Origin: Bacillota bacterium
GTDB taxonomy: Bacteria > Bacillota > Clostridia > Lachnospirales > Lachnospiraceae
Assembly (NCBI GenBank): GCA_023407575.1
Contig: JAEYLX010000069.1
Coordinates: 124,001-188,000, forward strand
Direction of reading: 5' to 3'
Length of the DNA stretch: 64,000 nt
Positions 1 to 8,483 of the stretch are shown here, piece after piece. The position numbers and the translations under genes were made by a program. The notes under the pieces were generated by a model. It ran no database searches. It was not told where the DNA came from and was given only the letters and a program-made list of their open reading frames with translations. Each line of letters starts with the position of its first letter. Position 1 is the first letter of the stretch.

Positions 1-769
1 GGGGAGGAGTCATATCAATATGTATATTCTCGTGACTTAATTTTGAAGCATATAAGCCATTGGAGCAGTTTATAAACTCACACACTGAATCAAAGGAATC
101 CTCATCCATGCTGTTAAAACTTTCTTTTGCAAAGGGGTTGGCAATCTGAAGCAATTCATTTGTTTCACTGGATAGGCCAACAAAAAACTCATGATCACCA
201 ATCATTCTTTGTGAGGCAAGCGCTCCAAAGGAATGAACAGGGACTTTATATGCACGCTTTAAGATAACGTTACTATCAATAAAACGAACCATATTACGTA
301 TTACCAGACCAATACAATCGTAAGCCAGGGAATCTTGCTTGTCCACAAAAATTGAAATGATACGATCAATATCACCCGTTTTTAAGGCATCCAATGCAGT
401 GGAGGATAAATTATTATCCTTCTTAAAATCTTCAAGGTAGGCTTCAATTTCTGAAAGAGTTAAAATGTTATGATCTGTACAGGTTTGTACAAATTGTAGA
501 TACGGATTACCTTGTGTATTAAGTAGATAGGTAACTTCCTCTGCTAATAAATATCCTTTTTCTATCGCAATGTCACCAAAGCGACGGTCCATAGATTTTT
601 GAATATCATTAATATCGTCCGCCTGCTTTGGTGTTAATAATTTTTCTGATACAGCAATTAACCCTAGCTTAACCCTAGTTTTACTTTGAAGCTCGATTAG
701 CTCCTCAAACTGTGGTCGGGTAAGTTTGTTTTTTTCTACGAGATATTGACCAAAATATAGCCCGAACAT
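1..769 (-). CDS. CheX-like chemotaxis-type protein, 3' end outside window
   Basis: Open minus-strand frame from an ATG at 769, with a good Shine-Dalgarno (AAGGAGAA) just upstream, running off the left edge after 256 codons. The first ~75 residues (MFGLYFGQYLVEKNK...) form a small helical domain resembling the N-terminal domain of type II secretion/pilus ATPases. The later part contains CEFINCSNGLYASKL followed by MTPP, which fits the E-x-x-N-x-x-x-G signature of the CheC/CheX/FliY phosphatase fold. CheX family members dephosphorylate CheY-P. The combination suggests a two-domain signalling protein, but phosphatase activity is inferred from one motif only. It is divergently oriented from argS. 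Confidence 0.75.
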   Translation of the reverse strand, partial: MFGLYFGQYLVEKNKLTRPQFEELIELQSKTRVKLGLIAVSEKLLTPKQADDINDIQKSMDRRFGDIAIEKGYLLAEEVTYLLNTQGNPYLQFVQTCTDHNILTLSEIEAYLEDFKKDNNLSSTALDALKTGDIDRIISIFVDKQDSLAYDCIGLVIRNMVRFIDSNVILKRAYKVPVHSFGALASQRMIGDHEFFVGLSSETNELLQIANPFAKESFNSMDEDSFDSVCEFINCSNGLYASKLSHENIHIDMTPP

Positions 770-1143
770 GATAGTTCTCCTTCCGTTATTCATGATTATC
801 TCCGAGCATTTCTATGACTTAAGAAAATCTGCCATGTTCCCCAACACATCCAATTGTCTCCAACTTTTTCATAGAAAGTTTCTCTATAATAATATACAAT
901 AGAATTAATAAAAAAAACAGTATCTATTTATAATTATAAGTGTATTTTCTGTTAAAATGTTTAAAAATCAAAGAAAAATTCGAAAAAAGGAAGAAAATAA
1001 CAAAAAACAAACAGTTTAATTTGAATGATACAAAGGTAGAATCTAGTAAAATTAAAGTTTATATGATGACAATCCAAGGATACTATGATAAAGTAATTTT
1101 TGAATTAAGAAATGACCGCGGTAGGCGGTGGAACGGAGTTTTT

Positions 1144-2913
1144 ATGAAGACAATAATAGAATTAATCAGTGATGAATTGAAACAAGCTTTTGCGGACAAA
1201 GGTTTTGATAGAAAATATGGTATGGTAACACTGTCAAATAGACCTGATTTATGTCAATATCAGTGTAATGGTGCCTTGGCTGCAGCGAAGGAATATAAAA
1301 CAGCACCTATTAAAATTGCACAGGAAATTGTTGACGTATTAAAAGAAAGTACAACCTTTCAGGAAATAACAGCAATTATGCCAGGTTTTATAAATATTAA
1401 GGTTAGTGATGAATTTCTTGCAAATTTCTTAAATAAAATGAGAGGCACAGAACAATTTGGATGCGAAAAAGAAGCGAATCCAAAGAAGATTCTCATAGAT
1501 TACGGCGGTCCCAATATTGCGAAGCCACTTCACGTTGGACATATGCGTTCTGCAGTAATAGGTGAAAGTGTAAAGCAGCTGCTTCGCTTCTGCGGTAATG
1601 AAGTAATTGGTGACGTTCATTTGGGTGATTGGGGAACACAGATGGGCTTGATTATCAATGAATTAAAGAGACGTAAACCGGAGTTAGTATATTTTGATGA
1701 GGACTTTCAAGGGGAATATCCCAAGGAAGCACCTTTTACAATATCAGAGCTGGAGGAAATCTATCCAGCAGCAAGTGAGTATTCGAAAGAAAATCCTGAA
1801 TTTAGAGAAGAAGCAAAACAGATTACCTATTTATTACAGCAAGGACATAAGGGATATACGGCTATCTGGAATCATATGATGACCGTATCGGTTACCGATG
1901 TAAAACGTCTATATGATATTTTAAATGTATCCTTTGAGTTATGGAAGAAGGAAAGTGATGTTCAACCATATATTCCTGAAATGGTGCAATATTTAAAGGA
2001 TAACAATTATACAAGAATTAGTGAAGGTGCTTTGGTGGTCGATGTTAAGGAAGAGACAGATACCAAAGAAGTTCCTCCTTGTATGATATTAAAAACTGAC
2101 GGTGCTTCCTTATATAATACAACTGACTTAGCTACAATTGTAGAACGTATGAAGCTCTTTCAGCCTGATCATATTGTCTATGTAACAGACAAGCGACAGG
2201 AGCTCTACTTTGAGACAGTATTCCGTTGTGCAAGAAAAACCAAGTTAGTTCATGAGGACACCAAGCTTACTCATATCGGCTACGGTACTATGAATGGCAA
2301 GGATGGAAAACCATTTAAGACCAGAGAAGGTGGTGTAATGCGTCTTGAGAATTTAATCAAGGGCGTTAATGAGGAAGTATATCGCAAAATGATGGAAAAT
2401 CGTGATATGGAGGAAGCTGAAGCAAGAGAAATTGCAGCACAAGTAGGTCTTGCAGCTTTAAAATACGGTGACTTGTCCAATCAGATATCAAAAGATTATG
2501 TTTTTGATATTGATCGTTTCACCTCCTTTGAAGGGGATACAGGTCCATACATCCTTTATACCATTGTAAGAATTAAGTCCATTTTATCTAAATATATGGA
2601 GTTAAACAAAAAGGTGGCGGATAATCAAACTATTTCACCTGCAAGTTCTGTTAACGAACAAGCACTTATGCTTGAAATATCAAAGTTTAATGAAGTTATC
2701 AAATCAGCTTACGAAGAGATTGCTCCTCATAGAATCTGTGCTTACATCTATGATTTGGCAAATGCTTTTAATAGCTTTTATCATGATACCAAAATTATCG
2801 CAGAAGAAGATACCAGTAAGCAGGCTTCTTGGATTTTATTAATTACTTTAGTTCAAGAACTTTTAGAGCAGTGTATCACACTCCTTGGTTTCAAAGCACC
2901 ACATAGAATGTAG
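1144..2913 (+). CDS. argS: Arginyl-tRNA synthetase
   Basis: Class I aminoacyl-tRNA synthetase that charges tRNA-Arg. The N-terminal additional domain is followed by the HIGH-type motif HVGH (residues ~130-133), the catalytic Rossmann fold, the KMSK-equivalent PFKTREGG (~390-397), and an anticodon-binding DALR domain ending in LGFKAPHRM. Length from the chosen start is 589 residues, normal for the family. The frame is open back to 940, but those 68 extra residues are Lys/Asn-rich and unlike the family. The ATG at 1144 has an upstream GGAG and begins MKTIIELISDELKQAF, the expected N-terminus. Monocistronic or first gene of the argS-DUF815 pair; 116 nt separate it from the next gene. Confidence 0.96.
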   Translation: MKTIIELISDELKQAFADKGFDRKYGMVTLSNRPDLCQYQCNGALAAAKEYKTAPIKIAQEIVDVLKESTTFQEITAIMPGFINIKVSDEFLANFLNKMRGTEQFGCEKEANPKKILIDYGGPNIAKPLHVGHMRSAVIGESVKQLLRFCGNEVIGDVHLGDWGTQMGLIINELKRRKPELVYFDEDFQGEYPKEAPFTISELEEIYPAASEYSKENPEFREEAKQITYLLQQGHKGYTAIWNHMMTVSVTDVKRLYDILNVSFELWKKESDVQPYIPEMVQYLKDNNYTRISEGALVVDVKEETDTKEVPPCMILKTDGASLYNTTDLATIVERMKLFQPDHIVYVTDKRQELYFETVFRCARKTKLVHEDTKLTHIGYGTMNGKDGKPFKTREGGVMRLENLIKGVNEEVYRKMMENRDMEEAEAREIAAQVGLAALKYGDLSNQISKDYVFDIDRFTSFEGDTGPYILYTIVRIKSILSKYMELNKKVADNQTISPASSVNEQALMLEISKFNEVIKSAYEEIAPHRICAYIYDLANAFNSFYHDTKIIAEEDTSKQASWILLITLVQELLEQCITLLGFKAPHRM

Positions 2914-2956
2914 ATAATAGTTCTGCCATACAAGTTCTGCCTTAACGAGATGAGCA

Positions 2957-2984
2957 AAGCAAAATTAAGCTTATGGCTGAATTG
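2957..2984 (+). repeat. Intergenic 28-nt motif, copy 1 of 2
   Basis: Lies 44 nt after the argS stop. It matches 9770-9797, downstream of the yjbQ gene, at 24 of 28 positions and shares the exact 12-mer GCTTATGGCTGA. Both copies are intergenic, on the same strand, between a gene end and the next start. Function unknown; it could be a dispersed repeat or a shared regulatory site. Confidence 0.55.
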
Positions 2985-3029
2985 ATAAGATGGTATGCTA
3001 TATTATTCACATGAGAAAGAAGGTAAGTG

Positions 3030-4400
3030 ATGTACCGTTTAATATCTCGTTTGATTATTTATAAGAATTTTGATAAGGACTGCTTGCTTCTTAACCTCGC
3101 AGATATTATGAAAGAAGTGGATCTGATAAACAAGGAAGAGAACCAAGGACTTAAGGACGGAGAGAACCAAGGACTTAAGTATGAAGAGAAGCAAGGCTTT
3201 AAGAAGGATAACCTTATAGATCGCCTTTATCAGTTCATCAACCAGTTGTTGGAACTGGCTACAAATTATGGCTTTGATAAAAACCTGTGGCATAATTATT
3301 TGGCTTATCTTTTAATATCAGCAGAGAACCCTTTTAGTATTACCTGTGAAAAAGTTGGAGCAAAAGAGGGTACAGTAAATCAATTTGCAAAGAATGATTT
3401 TAAGATATTCAAGCAGTTGTTTGATTTTGACTTTAGCTCTTTAGAACAGGAATTAGGAGTGAATTGCTTTAGTATTATAACTAATTATTGTGCTATGAAG
3501 AAAAGCAGCGATCGCTATAATCAAAGCGTAAGTGAAAAAGTGCAAATGCTTAGTAATGCAGTAAATAATTCAAAGAATGAGCAAGAGATATTTGTACATG
3601 TTACTAACTTTTATAAGGATTACGGAGTAGGAATTTTTGGACTAAACAAAGCCTTCCGCATTCAACGTAATAAAAGCGAGCTAACGATATTCCCAATTAC
3701 TAATATGCAAGAAGTTCTATTAACCGACCTAGTGGGATATGAGTTGCAAAAGAAGAAGTTAATTGACAATACCAGAGCCTTTATTGAAGGGAAGAAAGCA
3801 AATAATGTGCTTCTTTTTGGAGATAGCGGAACAGGGAAGTCAACTTCGGTAAAAGCAATCTTAAATGAGTATTACAAGGATGGACTTCGAATGATTGAAC
3901 TATTCAAGCATCAATTTGAAGATCTATCAACTGTTATTGCAACCATTAAAAACCGCAATTATAAATTCATTATTTATATGGATGATCTATCCTTTGAAGA
4001 GTTTGAAATAGAATATAAATATTTAAAGGCAGTGATTGAAGGTGGTCTTGAGACGAAACCTGACAATGTGCTTATTTATGCAACCTCTAATAGAAGACAT
4101 TTAATTCGGGAAACCTGGTCGGATCGTTCGGATATGGAGGTTACGGAGGAATTGCATCGTTCAGACACCATGCAAGAGAAGTTATCCCTTGTAGCACGTT
4201 TTGGTATTACGATTAATTACTCTGCACCTGCCCAAAAAGAGTTTATGAATATTGTAAAAGTACTGGCTGAACGACAAGGGAGTATTAATTTGTCACAGGA
4301 AGAATTGTTTGCAATGGCGAACAGATGGGAACTATCCCATGGCGGTATGTCTGGAAGGACAGCACAGCAGTTTATTACCTATTTATCAGGACAAAGTTAA
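3030..4400 (+). CDS. DUF815-family P-loop ATPase
   Basis: A protein of 456 residues with Walker A GDSGTGKST (from about residue 264) and a Walker B-like FIIYMDDLSFEE, followed by the conserved ATSNRRHLI segment and a lid region. This is the layout of the DUF815 ATP-binding family found next to housekeeping genes in clostridia; its substrate is not known. The N-terminal ~250 residues are variable and hold a three-copy 8-residue repeat (ENQGLK type). The GTG at 3027 is in frame, but the ATG at 3030 is better placed after AGAAGG. It follows argS and precedes the Nudix-like gene. Predicted cytosolic; no signal peptide. Confidence 0.85.
   Translation: MYRLISRLIIYKNFDKDCLLLNLADIMKEVDLINKEENQGLKDGENQGLKYEEKQGFKKDNLIDRLYQFINQLLELATNYGFDKNLWHNYLAYLLISAENPFSITCEKVGAKEGTVNQFAKNDFKIFKQLFDFDFSSLEQELGVNCFSIITNYCAMKKSSDRYNQSVSEKVQMLSNAVNNSKNEQEIFVHVTNFYKDYGVGIFGLNKAFRIQRNKSELTIFPITNMQEVLLTDLVGYELQKKKLIDNTRAFIEGKKANNVLLFGDSGTGKSTSVKAILNEYYKDGLRMIELFKHQFEDLSTVIATIKNRNYKFIIYMDDLSFEEFEIEYKYLKAVIEGGLETKPDNVLIYATSNRRHLIRETWSDRSDMEVTEELHRSDTMQEKLSLVARFGITINYSAPAQKEFMNIVKVLAERQGSINLSQEELFAMANRWELSHGGMSGRTAQQFITYLSGQS
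3138..3209 (+). repeat. 24-bp in-frame tandem repeat inside the DUF815 gene
   Basis: Copies start at 3138, 3162 and 3186. The first two share an 18-nt core and the third is diverged. The period of 24 preserves the reading frame and encodes ENQGLK, ENQGLK and EKQGFK. It lies in the variable N-terminal part of the ATPase, so copy number may vary between strains. Confidence 0.85.
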
Positions 4401-4498
4401 ATTGACTTAAATTGTAACAGTTCAGAATAAATGCACAGGTTTTTGAGCTGGGTTCTGAATAGTTATTATAATTTAAAAAAACGTTTAGGAGGTGCGCA

Positions 4499-4891
4499 AT
4501 GGAGAAATACAGAATTCTGGTTAAGGGAGTAGTTCAATATGAAGAAAAATACTTAACAGTTTGCAGATGGTTTGATGATCGTGTTTCGGAACCCTATCAG
4601 TGGGGGTTTATTGATGGAGCTATTGAATTTGGTGAAGAACCTGAAAAGGCAGTATTAAGATTAATAACCGAACAGACCGGATTACCAGCGACTTTAGACC
4701 GAATACTATATACCTGGTCCTTTATGACAGGTGATGTATTTAATATAGGTATTAGCTTTCTTTGCAGAGTTACTTTTGATGAAGTAGTTTTATCAGAGGA
4801 GCTTGTTGATACCAGATGGTTATATAAGGAAGAACTGGAAGGAACCATTGATCGTAGGATTCTTGATGATTTGGAAGAAGCACAATTGTAA
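4499..4891 (+). CDS. Nudix hydrolase-fold protein with degenerate Nudix box
   Basis: A 130-residue protein with the size and sequence pattern of a single Nudix domain. ATG follows AGGAGGTGCGCA. The Nudix consensus GX5EX7REUXEEXGU is matched by a stretch starting GAIEFGEE and ending RLITEQTGL. The Gly, first Glu, Arg and one metal-binding Glu are kept, but the Glu after Arg is Leu and the second Glu of the EE pair is Gln. Family members hydrolyse nucleoside diphosphate derivatives, so activity here may be reduced or changed. It lies 16 nt upstream of pyrC and is probably cotranscribed with it. Confidence 0.75.
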   Translation: MEKYRILVKGVVQYEEKYLTVCRWFDDRVSEPYQWGFIDGAIEFGEEPEKAVLRLITEQTGLPATLDRILYTWSFMTGDVFNIGISFLCRVTFDEVVLSEELVDTRWLYKEELEGTIDRRILDDLEEAQL

Positions 4892-4907
4892 TTCATAAGG
4901 AGAGACA

Positions 4908-6227
4908 ATGCTTACCTTAATAAAAAACGGATTTGTAATTGACCCTTTGTCACGTCGTGAGGGATTATTTGATGTACTAATTGAAAATGACAGAATTATC
5001 AAAGTATCGAAAGAAATCAAGCTTGCAGATAATGTACCGGAAACAGAGAAGGTTAAAGTTCAGATTCAGATAATTGATGCCGCTGGAAAGTATGTCATGC
5101 CTGGTTTCATTGATTTGCATGTTCATCTTAGAGAGCCGGGATACGAGTATAAAGAAACTATAGCAACTGGTGCAATGGCTGCAGCGGCTGGAGGATATAC
5201 TTCAATTTGCCCTATGCCAAATACCAATCCAGCCACCGATCATGCAGACATTGTTCATATGGTATTAGAAAAAGCAAAACGGGATGCTGTTATTAATATT
5301 CTTCCAGTAGGTGCTATTACACTTGGTCAAATTGGCAATGAGCTAGTTGATATACCTAAACTTAAGGAAGCAGGTGTAATTGCTCTAAGTGAAGATGGTA
5401 AGTCAGTAATGGATACTGCTTTGTATGCAGAGGCAATGAAGCAGGCGGCGCAGTATCAGTTACCAGTATTCGCACACTGTGAAGATAAAAGTCTGGTTGG
5501 TAAAGGTGTAATTAATGCAGGGAATAAGGCAGAGGAGTTTTCGTTTCCTGGAATTAGTAATGCGGTCGAGGATATAATTACAGCGCGTGATATCCTGCTA
5601 GCGAAAGAAACTGGTGCACAATTACACCTTTGTCACATATCAACAAAAGATAGTACGAAAATGCTTGCATTAGCCAAGGCAGAAGGCCTTTCTATTACGG
5701 GAGAAGTCTGTCCTCATCATTTTGTGCTAACCGACGAAGATATCCCCTCGGATGATGCTAATTATAAAATGAATCCGCCGCTTCGTAAGGCTGATGATGT
5801 TTTGGCGTTGAAGGAAGCATTGAAAAATGGGGTAATCGATGTGATTGCCACAGACCATGCGCCTCATTCCGAGGAAGAAAAATCAAAATCCTTCTTAGGT
5901 GCTCCATTTGGAATTACAGGTTCAGAAACAGCTTTTGCACTTACGTATACAGAACTTGTTAAGAAGGGCTGGCTGACCTTAACACAGTTGGTTGAGAAAA
6001 TGTCAGTTAATCCAGCAAAAGTTCTTACGTATGACCGAGGATGTATTGGTGAAGGTAAAGTAGCTGATCTTGTAATTGTTAATCTGGAGGAAGAATATAT
6101 AATTGATAAGAATGTCTCTTATTCAAAGGGAAGAAATACACCGTTCCATGGGAAAAAAGTTTGTGGCCGAGTGGAATACACCTTTGTTGGAGGAAAGCAA
6201 GTTTATCAATACAAAATAAGTGAATAA
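4908..6227 (+). CDS. pyrC: Dihydroorotase
   Basis: Zinc amidohydrolase that cyclises carbamoyl-aspartate to dihydroorotate, the third step of pyrimidine synthesis. 439 residues, normal for the class I (Firmicutes type) enzyme. Visible motifs are the metal-binding DLHVHLREPG (~residue 70), FAHCEDKSL, HLCHIST, and the catalytic ATDHAPHSEEE (~313). ATG follows GGAGAGACA. Starts 16 nt after the Nudix-like gene and is followed 94 nt later by pyrF. Confidence 0.96.
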   Translation: MLTLIKNGFVIDPLSRREGLFDVLIENDRIIKVSKEIKLADNVPETEKVKVQIQIIDAAGKYVMPGFIDLHVHLREPGYEYKETIATGAMAAAAGGYTSICPMPNTNPATDHADIVHMVLEKAKRDAVINILPVGAITLGQIGNELVDIPKLKEAGVIALSEDGKSVMDTALYAEAMKQAAQYQLPVFAHCEDKSLVGKGVINAGNKAEEFSFPGISNAVEDIITARDILLAKETGAQLHLCHISTKDSTKMLALAKAEGLSITGEVCPHHFVLTDEDIPSDDANYKMNPPLRKADDVLALKEALKNGVIDVIATDHAPHSEEEKSKSFLGAPFGITGSETAFALTYTELVKKGWLTLTQLVEKMSVNPAKVLTYDRGCIGEGKVADLVIVNLEEEYIIDKNVSYSKGRNTPFHGKKVCGRVEYTFVGGKQVYQYKISE

Positions 6228-6321
6228 GAATAAATTATTTAAGAAATTTACTTTGTTGGATAGTAGAATTGTATTAAATAAGTAAGGTCATTTATACGAA
6301 AAGATTCAAGGGAGGAACAAG

Positions 6322-7260
6322 ATGATTAACAAACTGATTGAGAAAATAGAGCGATTAAGTGCTCCGATTGTGGTAGGATTAGATCCAATGTTAGATTATA
6401 TTCCAAAACACTTAATTGCTAAGGCTTACAGTGATAAGGGTGAGAATTTAGAAGGTATAGCGGAAGCGGTATGGCAATACAACAAAGGCATCATTGATGC
6501 TACCTACGATCTTATACCAGCTGTTAAACCACAGATTGCTATGTATGAGCAGTTTGGTATTGAAGGCCTTAAGGTATTTCATAAAACAGTAGAATATTGC
6601 AAGCAGAAGGATCTTGTAGTCATTGGAGATATTAAAAGAGGTGATATCGGTTCTACCTCTACTGCTTATGCAACAGGTCATCTGGGTAAAGTTTTAATTG
6701 GTGAGAAGACCTATCGTGGTTTTGATGAAGATTTTATTACAGTAAATCCATATCTTGGCTCGGATGGAGTACTTCCCTTTGTAGATGTATGTAAGGAAGA
6801 GAAAAAAGGACTGTTCCTTTTGGTTAAGACCTCCAACCCCTCCAGTGGTGAATTTCAAGATCAGCTAATTGATGGTAAGCCTTTATATGAATTAGTGGGT
6901 AAGAAAGTAGCTGAATGGGGTGAACTCCATATGGGTAATGCCTATAGTTATATTGGAGCAGTTGTGGGTGCTACTTATCCGGAATGCGGTAAGGTATTAA
7001 GAGCTCTTATGCCAAAGACATACTTTTTGGTTCCTGCTTATGGGGCACAAGGTGGCAAAGGGGAAGATCTTGCACCTTACTTTAATAAAGATGGCTTAGG
7101 AGCCATTGTAAGTTCCTCCAGGGGGATTATAGCTGCTTATAAGTTAAAGGGTTATGAGAAGTTCGGTGAAACAGCTTATGCAGATGCTTCAAGACAAGCA
7201 GTTATAGATATGAGAGAAGATTTAGTGCAGGCTTGGAGTTCTGCTAAAAATATAGTTTAA
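6322..7260 (+). CDS. pyrF: Orotidine-5'-phosphate decarboxylase, type 2
   Basis: Catalyses the last step of UMP synthesis. 312 residues, matching the longer type 2 (subfamily PyrF) enzymes rather than the ~240-residue type 1. The catalytic Asp-x-Lys array is in GDIKRGDIGSTS, and the phosphate-binding end PAYGAQGGKGEDL with VSSSRGI is present. Strong GGGAGGAACAAG before ATG. Downstream of pyrC and 19 nt before lepB, so these three are likely one transcript. Confidence 0.96.
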   Translation: MINKLIEKIERLSAPIVVGLDPMLDYIPKHLIAKAYSDKGENLEGIAEAVWQYNKGIIDATYDLIPAVKPQIAMYEQFGIEGLKVFHKTVEYCKQKDLVVIGDIKRGDIGSTSTAYATGHLGKVLIGEKTYRGFDEDFITVNPYLGSDGVLPFVDVCKEEKKGLFLLVKTSNPSSGEFQDQLIDGKPLYELVGKKVAEWGELHMGNAYSYIGAVVGATYPECGKVLRALMPKTYFLVPAYGAQGGKGEDLAPYFNKDGLGAIVSSSRGIIAAYKLKGYEKFGETAYADASRQAVIDMREDLVQAWSSAKNIV

Positions 7261-7279
7261 TCATAGACGGAGGAACTAA

Positions 7280-7879
7280 ATGAAGGATAAGTCGAAACTA
7301 GTTAAAGAGATTAGAAGTTGGGTACTAATAATTCTTGGCTCATTTATTTTGGCATTTTTTATTAATTCAGAGGTTTTAGCTAAGGTGGTAGTAGAACATG
7401 GATCAATGGAAAATACATTGTTTGCAAATCAGCAGTTACTGGTGAATGAGTTCAGTTATCATTTTACACAACCGAAAAAAGGAGACATTATTATTTTCTT
7501 CCCAGAGGAGCAAAAGGGTAATGTTCTTGTAAGATTTGATCGTTATCTGGATGGAATTAAGGAGATGTTCACCAAAAAATCTGAACATGCCAGATATGTA
7601 AAACGAGTAATTGGTGTAGAAGGTGATGTTATTGATGTCAAGGATGGTTATGTCTATGTAAATGATGTAAAGATAGATGAGCCTTATACCAATGGCTTGA
7701 CAGAGCCAAAAGGATATGAATTGCCCTGTACTGTGGGTAAGGATGAATTATTTGTCATGGGTGACCATAGAACGGTAAGCGAAGATAGTAGAGCATTCGG
7801 ACCGATTAGTTTAGATCAGGTGATAGGAAGAGCTTTTTATCGTGTTTATCCATTTGGGGAAATGGGGAGGATTCAATAA
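7280..7879 (+). CDS. lepB: Signal peptidase I
   Basis: Membrane-anchored serine protease that removes signal peptides from secreted proteins. 199 residues: a short cytosolic stretch, one N-terminal membrane segment (about residues 12-32), then the catalytic Ser in EHGSMENTL, the catalytic Lys in YVKRVIGVEGD, and the C-terminal box GDHRTVSEDSRAFGP. The box usually reads GDN; His replaces Asn here. Start ATG after CGGAGGAACTAA. It is the last gene before a convergent cyclophilin gene and ends just before a very large inverted repeat. Confidence 0.93.
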   Translation: MKDKSKLVKEIRSWVLIILGSFILAFFINSEVLAKVVVEHGSMENTLFANQQLLVNEFSYHFTQPKKGDIIIFFPEEQKGNVLVRFDRYLDGIKEMFTKKSEHARYVKRVIGVEGDVIDVKDGYVYVNDVKIDEPYTNGLTEPKGYELPCTVGKDELFVMGDHRTVSEDSRAFGPISLDQVIGRAFYRVYPFGEMGRIQ

Positions 7880-7899
7880 GTAGGTTTTAACAAAGGGAC

Positions 7900-8057
7900 G
7901 AAAGAATGGGTAACCACTTCCCCCACACACAGATTGACGGACAGACTGCTGATTTTGTTATGTCCCTATCGAACATGAATGTTCGCTATTGCCATAACAA
8001 AATCAGCAGTCTGTCCGTCAAACAGTGCATTATGGGGAAGTGATTACCCATTCTTTC
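7900..8057. repeat. Large inverted repeat (158-nt hairpin), possible MITE or long terminator
   Basis: Outer arms 7901-7923 and 8034-8056 pair at 22 of 23 positions (one G-U if transcribed). Inner arms 7934-7962 and 7993-8021 are a perfect 29-bp match. The apex contains a further 7-bp palindrome (CGAACAT/ATGTTCG, 7969-7984). Between the arms are short asymmetric loops. It sits in the convergent gap between lepB and the cyclophilin gene. I see no clear target-site duplication and no coding frame. It could be a miniature inverted-repeat element or a transcribed structured element. Confidence 0.85.
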
Positions 8058-8083
8058 TGACATCGTAGAATTTTCATAAGAAC

Positions 8084-8350
8084 AAAAACTTATTATAAAA
8101 ACTTATTATAAAAACTTATTGTAAAAACTTATTGTAAAAACTTATTGTAAAAACTTATTATAAAAACCTATTATAAAAACTTATTATAAAACTTATTGTA
8201 AAATTATTAAAAAGAAATTATTAAAAGAAAATATTTAAGAAAATAATAAAGAAAATAATAAAGAAAATAATAAAGAACATATTAAAAGAACATATTAAAA
8301 GAACTTAGTTGAAAGAACATAATTAATAGAGCTTGATCAAAGAGCTTAAG
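8084..8350. repeat. AT-rich 13-bp tandem repeat array grading into diverged repeats
   Basis: From 8084 to about 8200 there are nine head-to-tail units of AAAAACTTATTRT (13 bp; one unit is 12 bp). From about 8200 to 8350 related 12-14 bp units continue, first AGAAAATAATAA three times, then AGAACATATTAAA twice, then more diverged forms. No reading frame or spacer-repeat organisation is seen. It fills the rest of the lepB-cyclophilin gap after the large inverted repeat. Confidence 0.85.
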
Positions 8351-8378
8351 AAGATTATTAATATTTACTATAAAATAA

Positions 8379-8449
8379 ATGAGCTATTCTTATATTTATC
8401 AATCATAGGGGATGTATTCGCTAAGGATTGAGTTTTAAGAATAGCTCAT
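8379..8449 (-). terminator. Hairpin downstream of the cyclophilin gene
   Basis: Arms 8379-8392 and 8436-8449 (ATGAGCTATTCTTA and its exact complement) form a 14-bp stem with a ~43-nt loop. On the minus strand an AT-rich tail follows, starting 35 nt after the cyclophilin stop. The loop is longer than in a classic intrinsic terminator. Confidence 0.5.
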
Positions 8450-8483
8450 TGTTTGTTATTTATATCTTAATATTAATTAATCA

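Noticed and set aside
940..1143. Possible 68-residue N-terminal extension of ArgS
   Set aside because: Lys/Asn-rich, no ribosome site at 940, and the family start with a GGAG lies at 1144.
1110..1143. ACCGCGGT-containing stretch upstream of argS as a T-box
   Set aside because: The T-box core AGGGTGGNACCGCG and a terminator are not present in the sense orientation.
8084..8350. CRISPR array
   Set aside because: Units are 13 bp, directly abutting, with no unique spacers and no cas genes.
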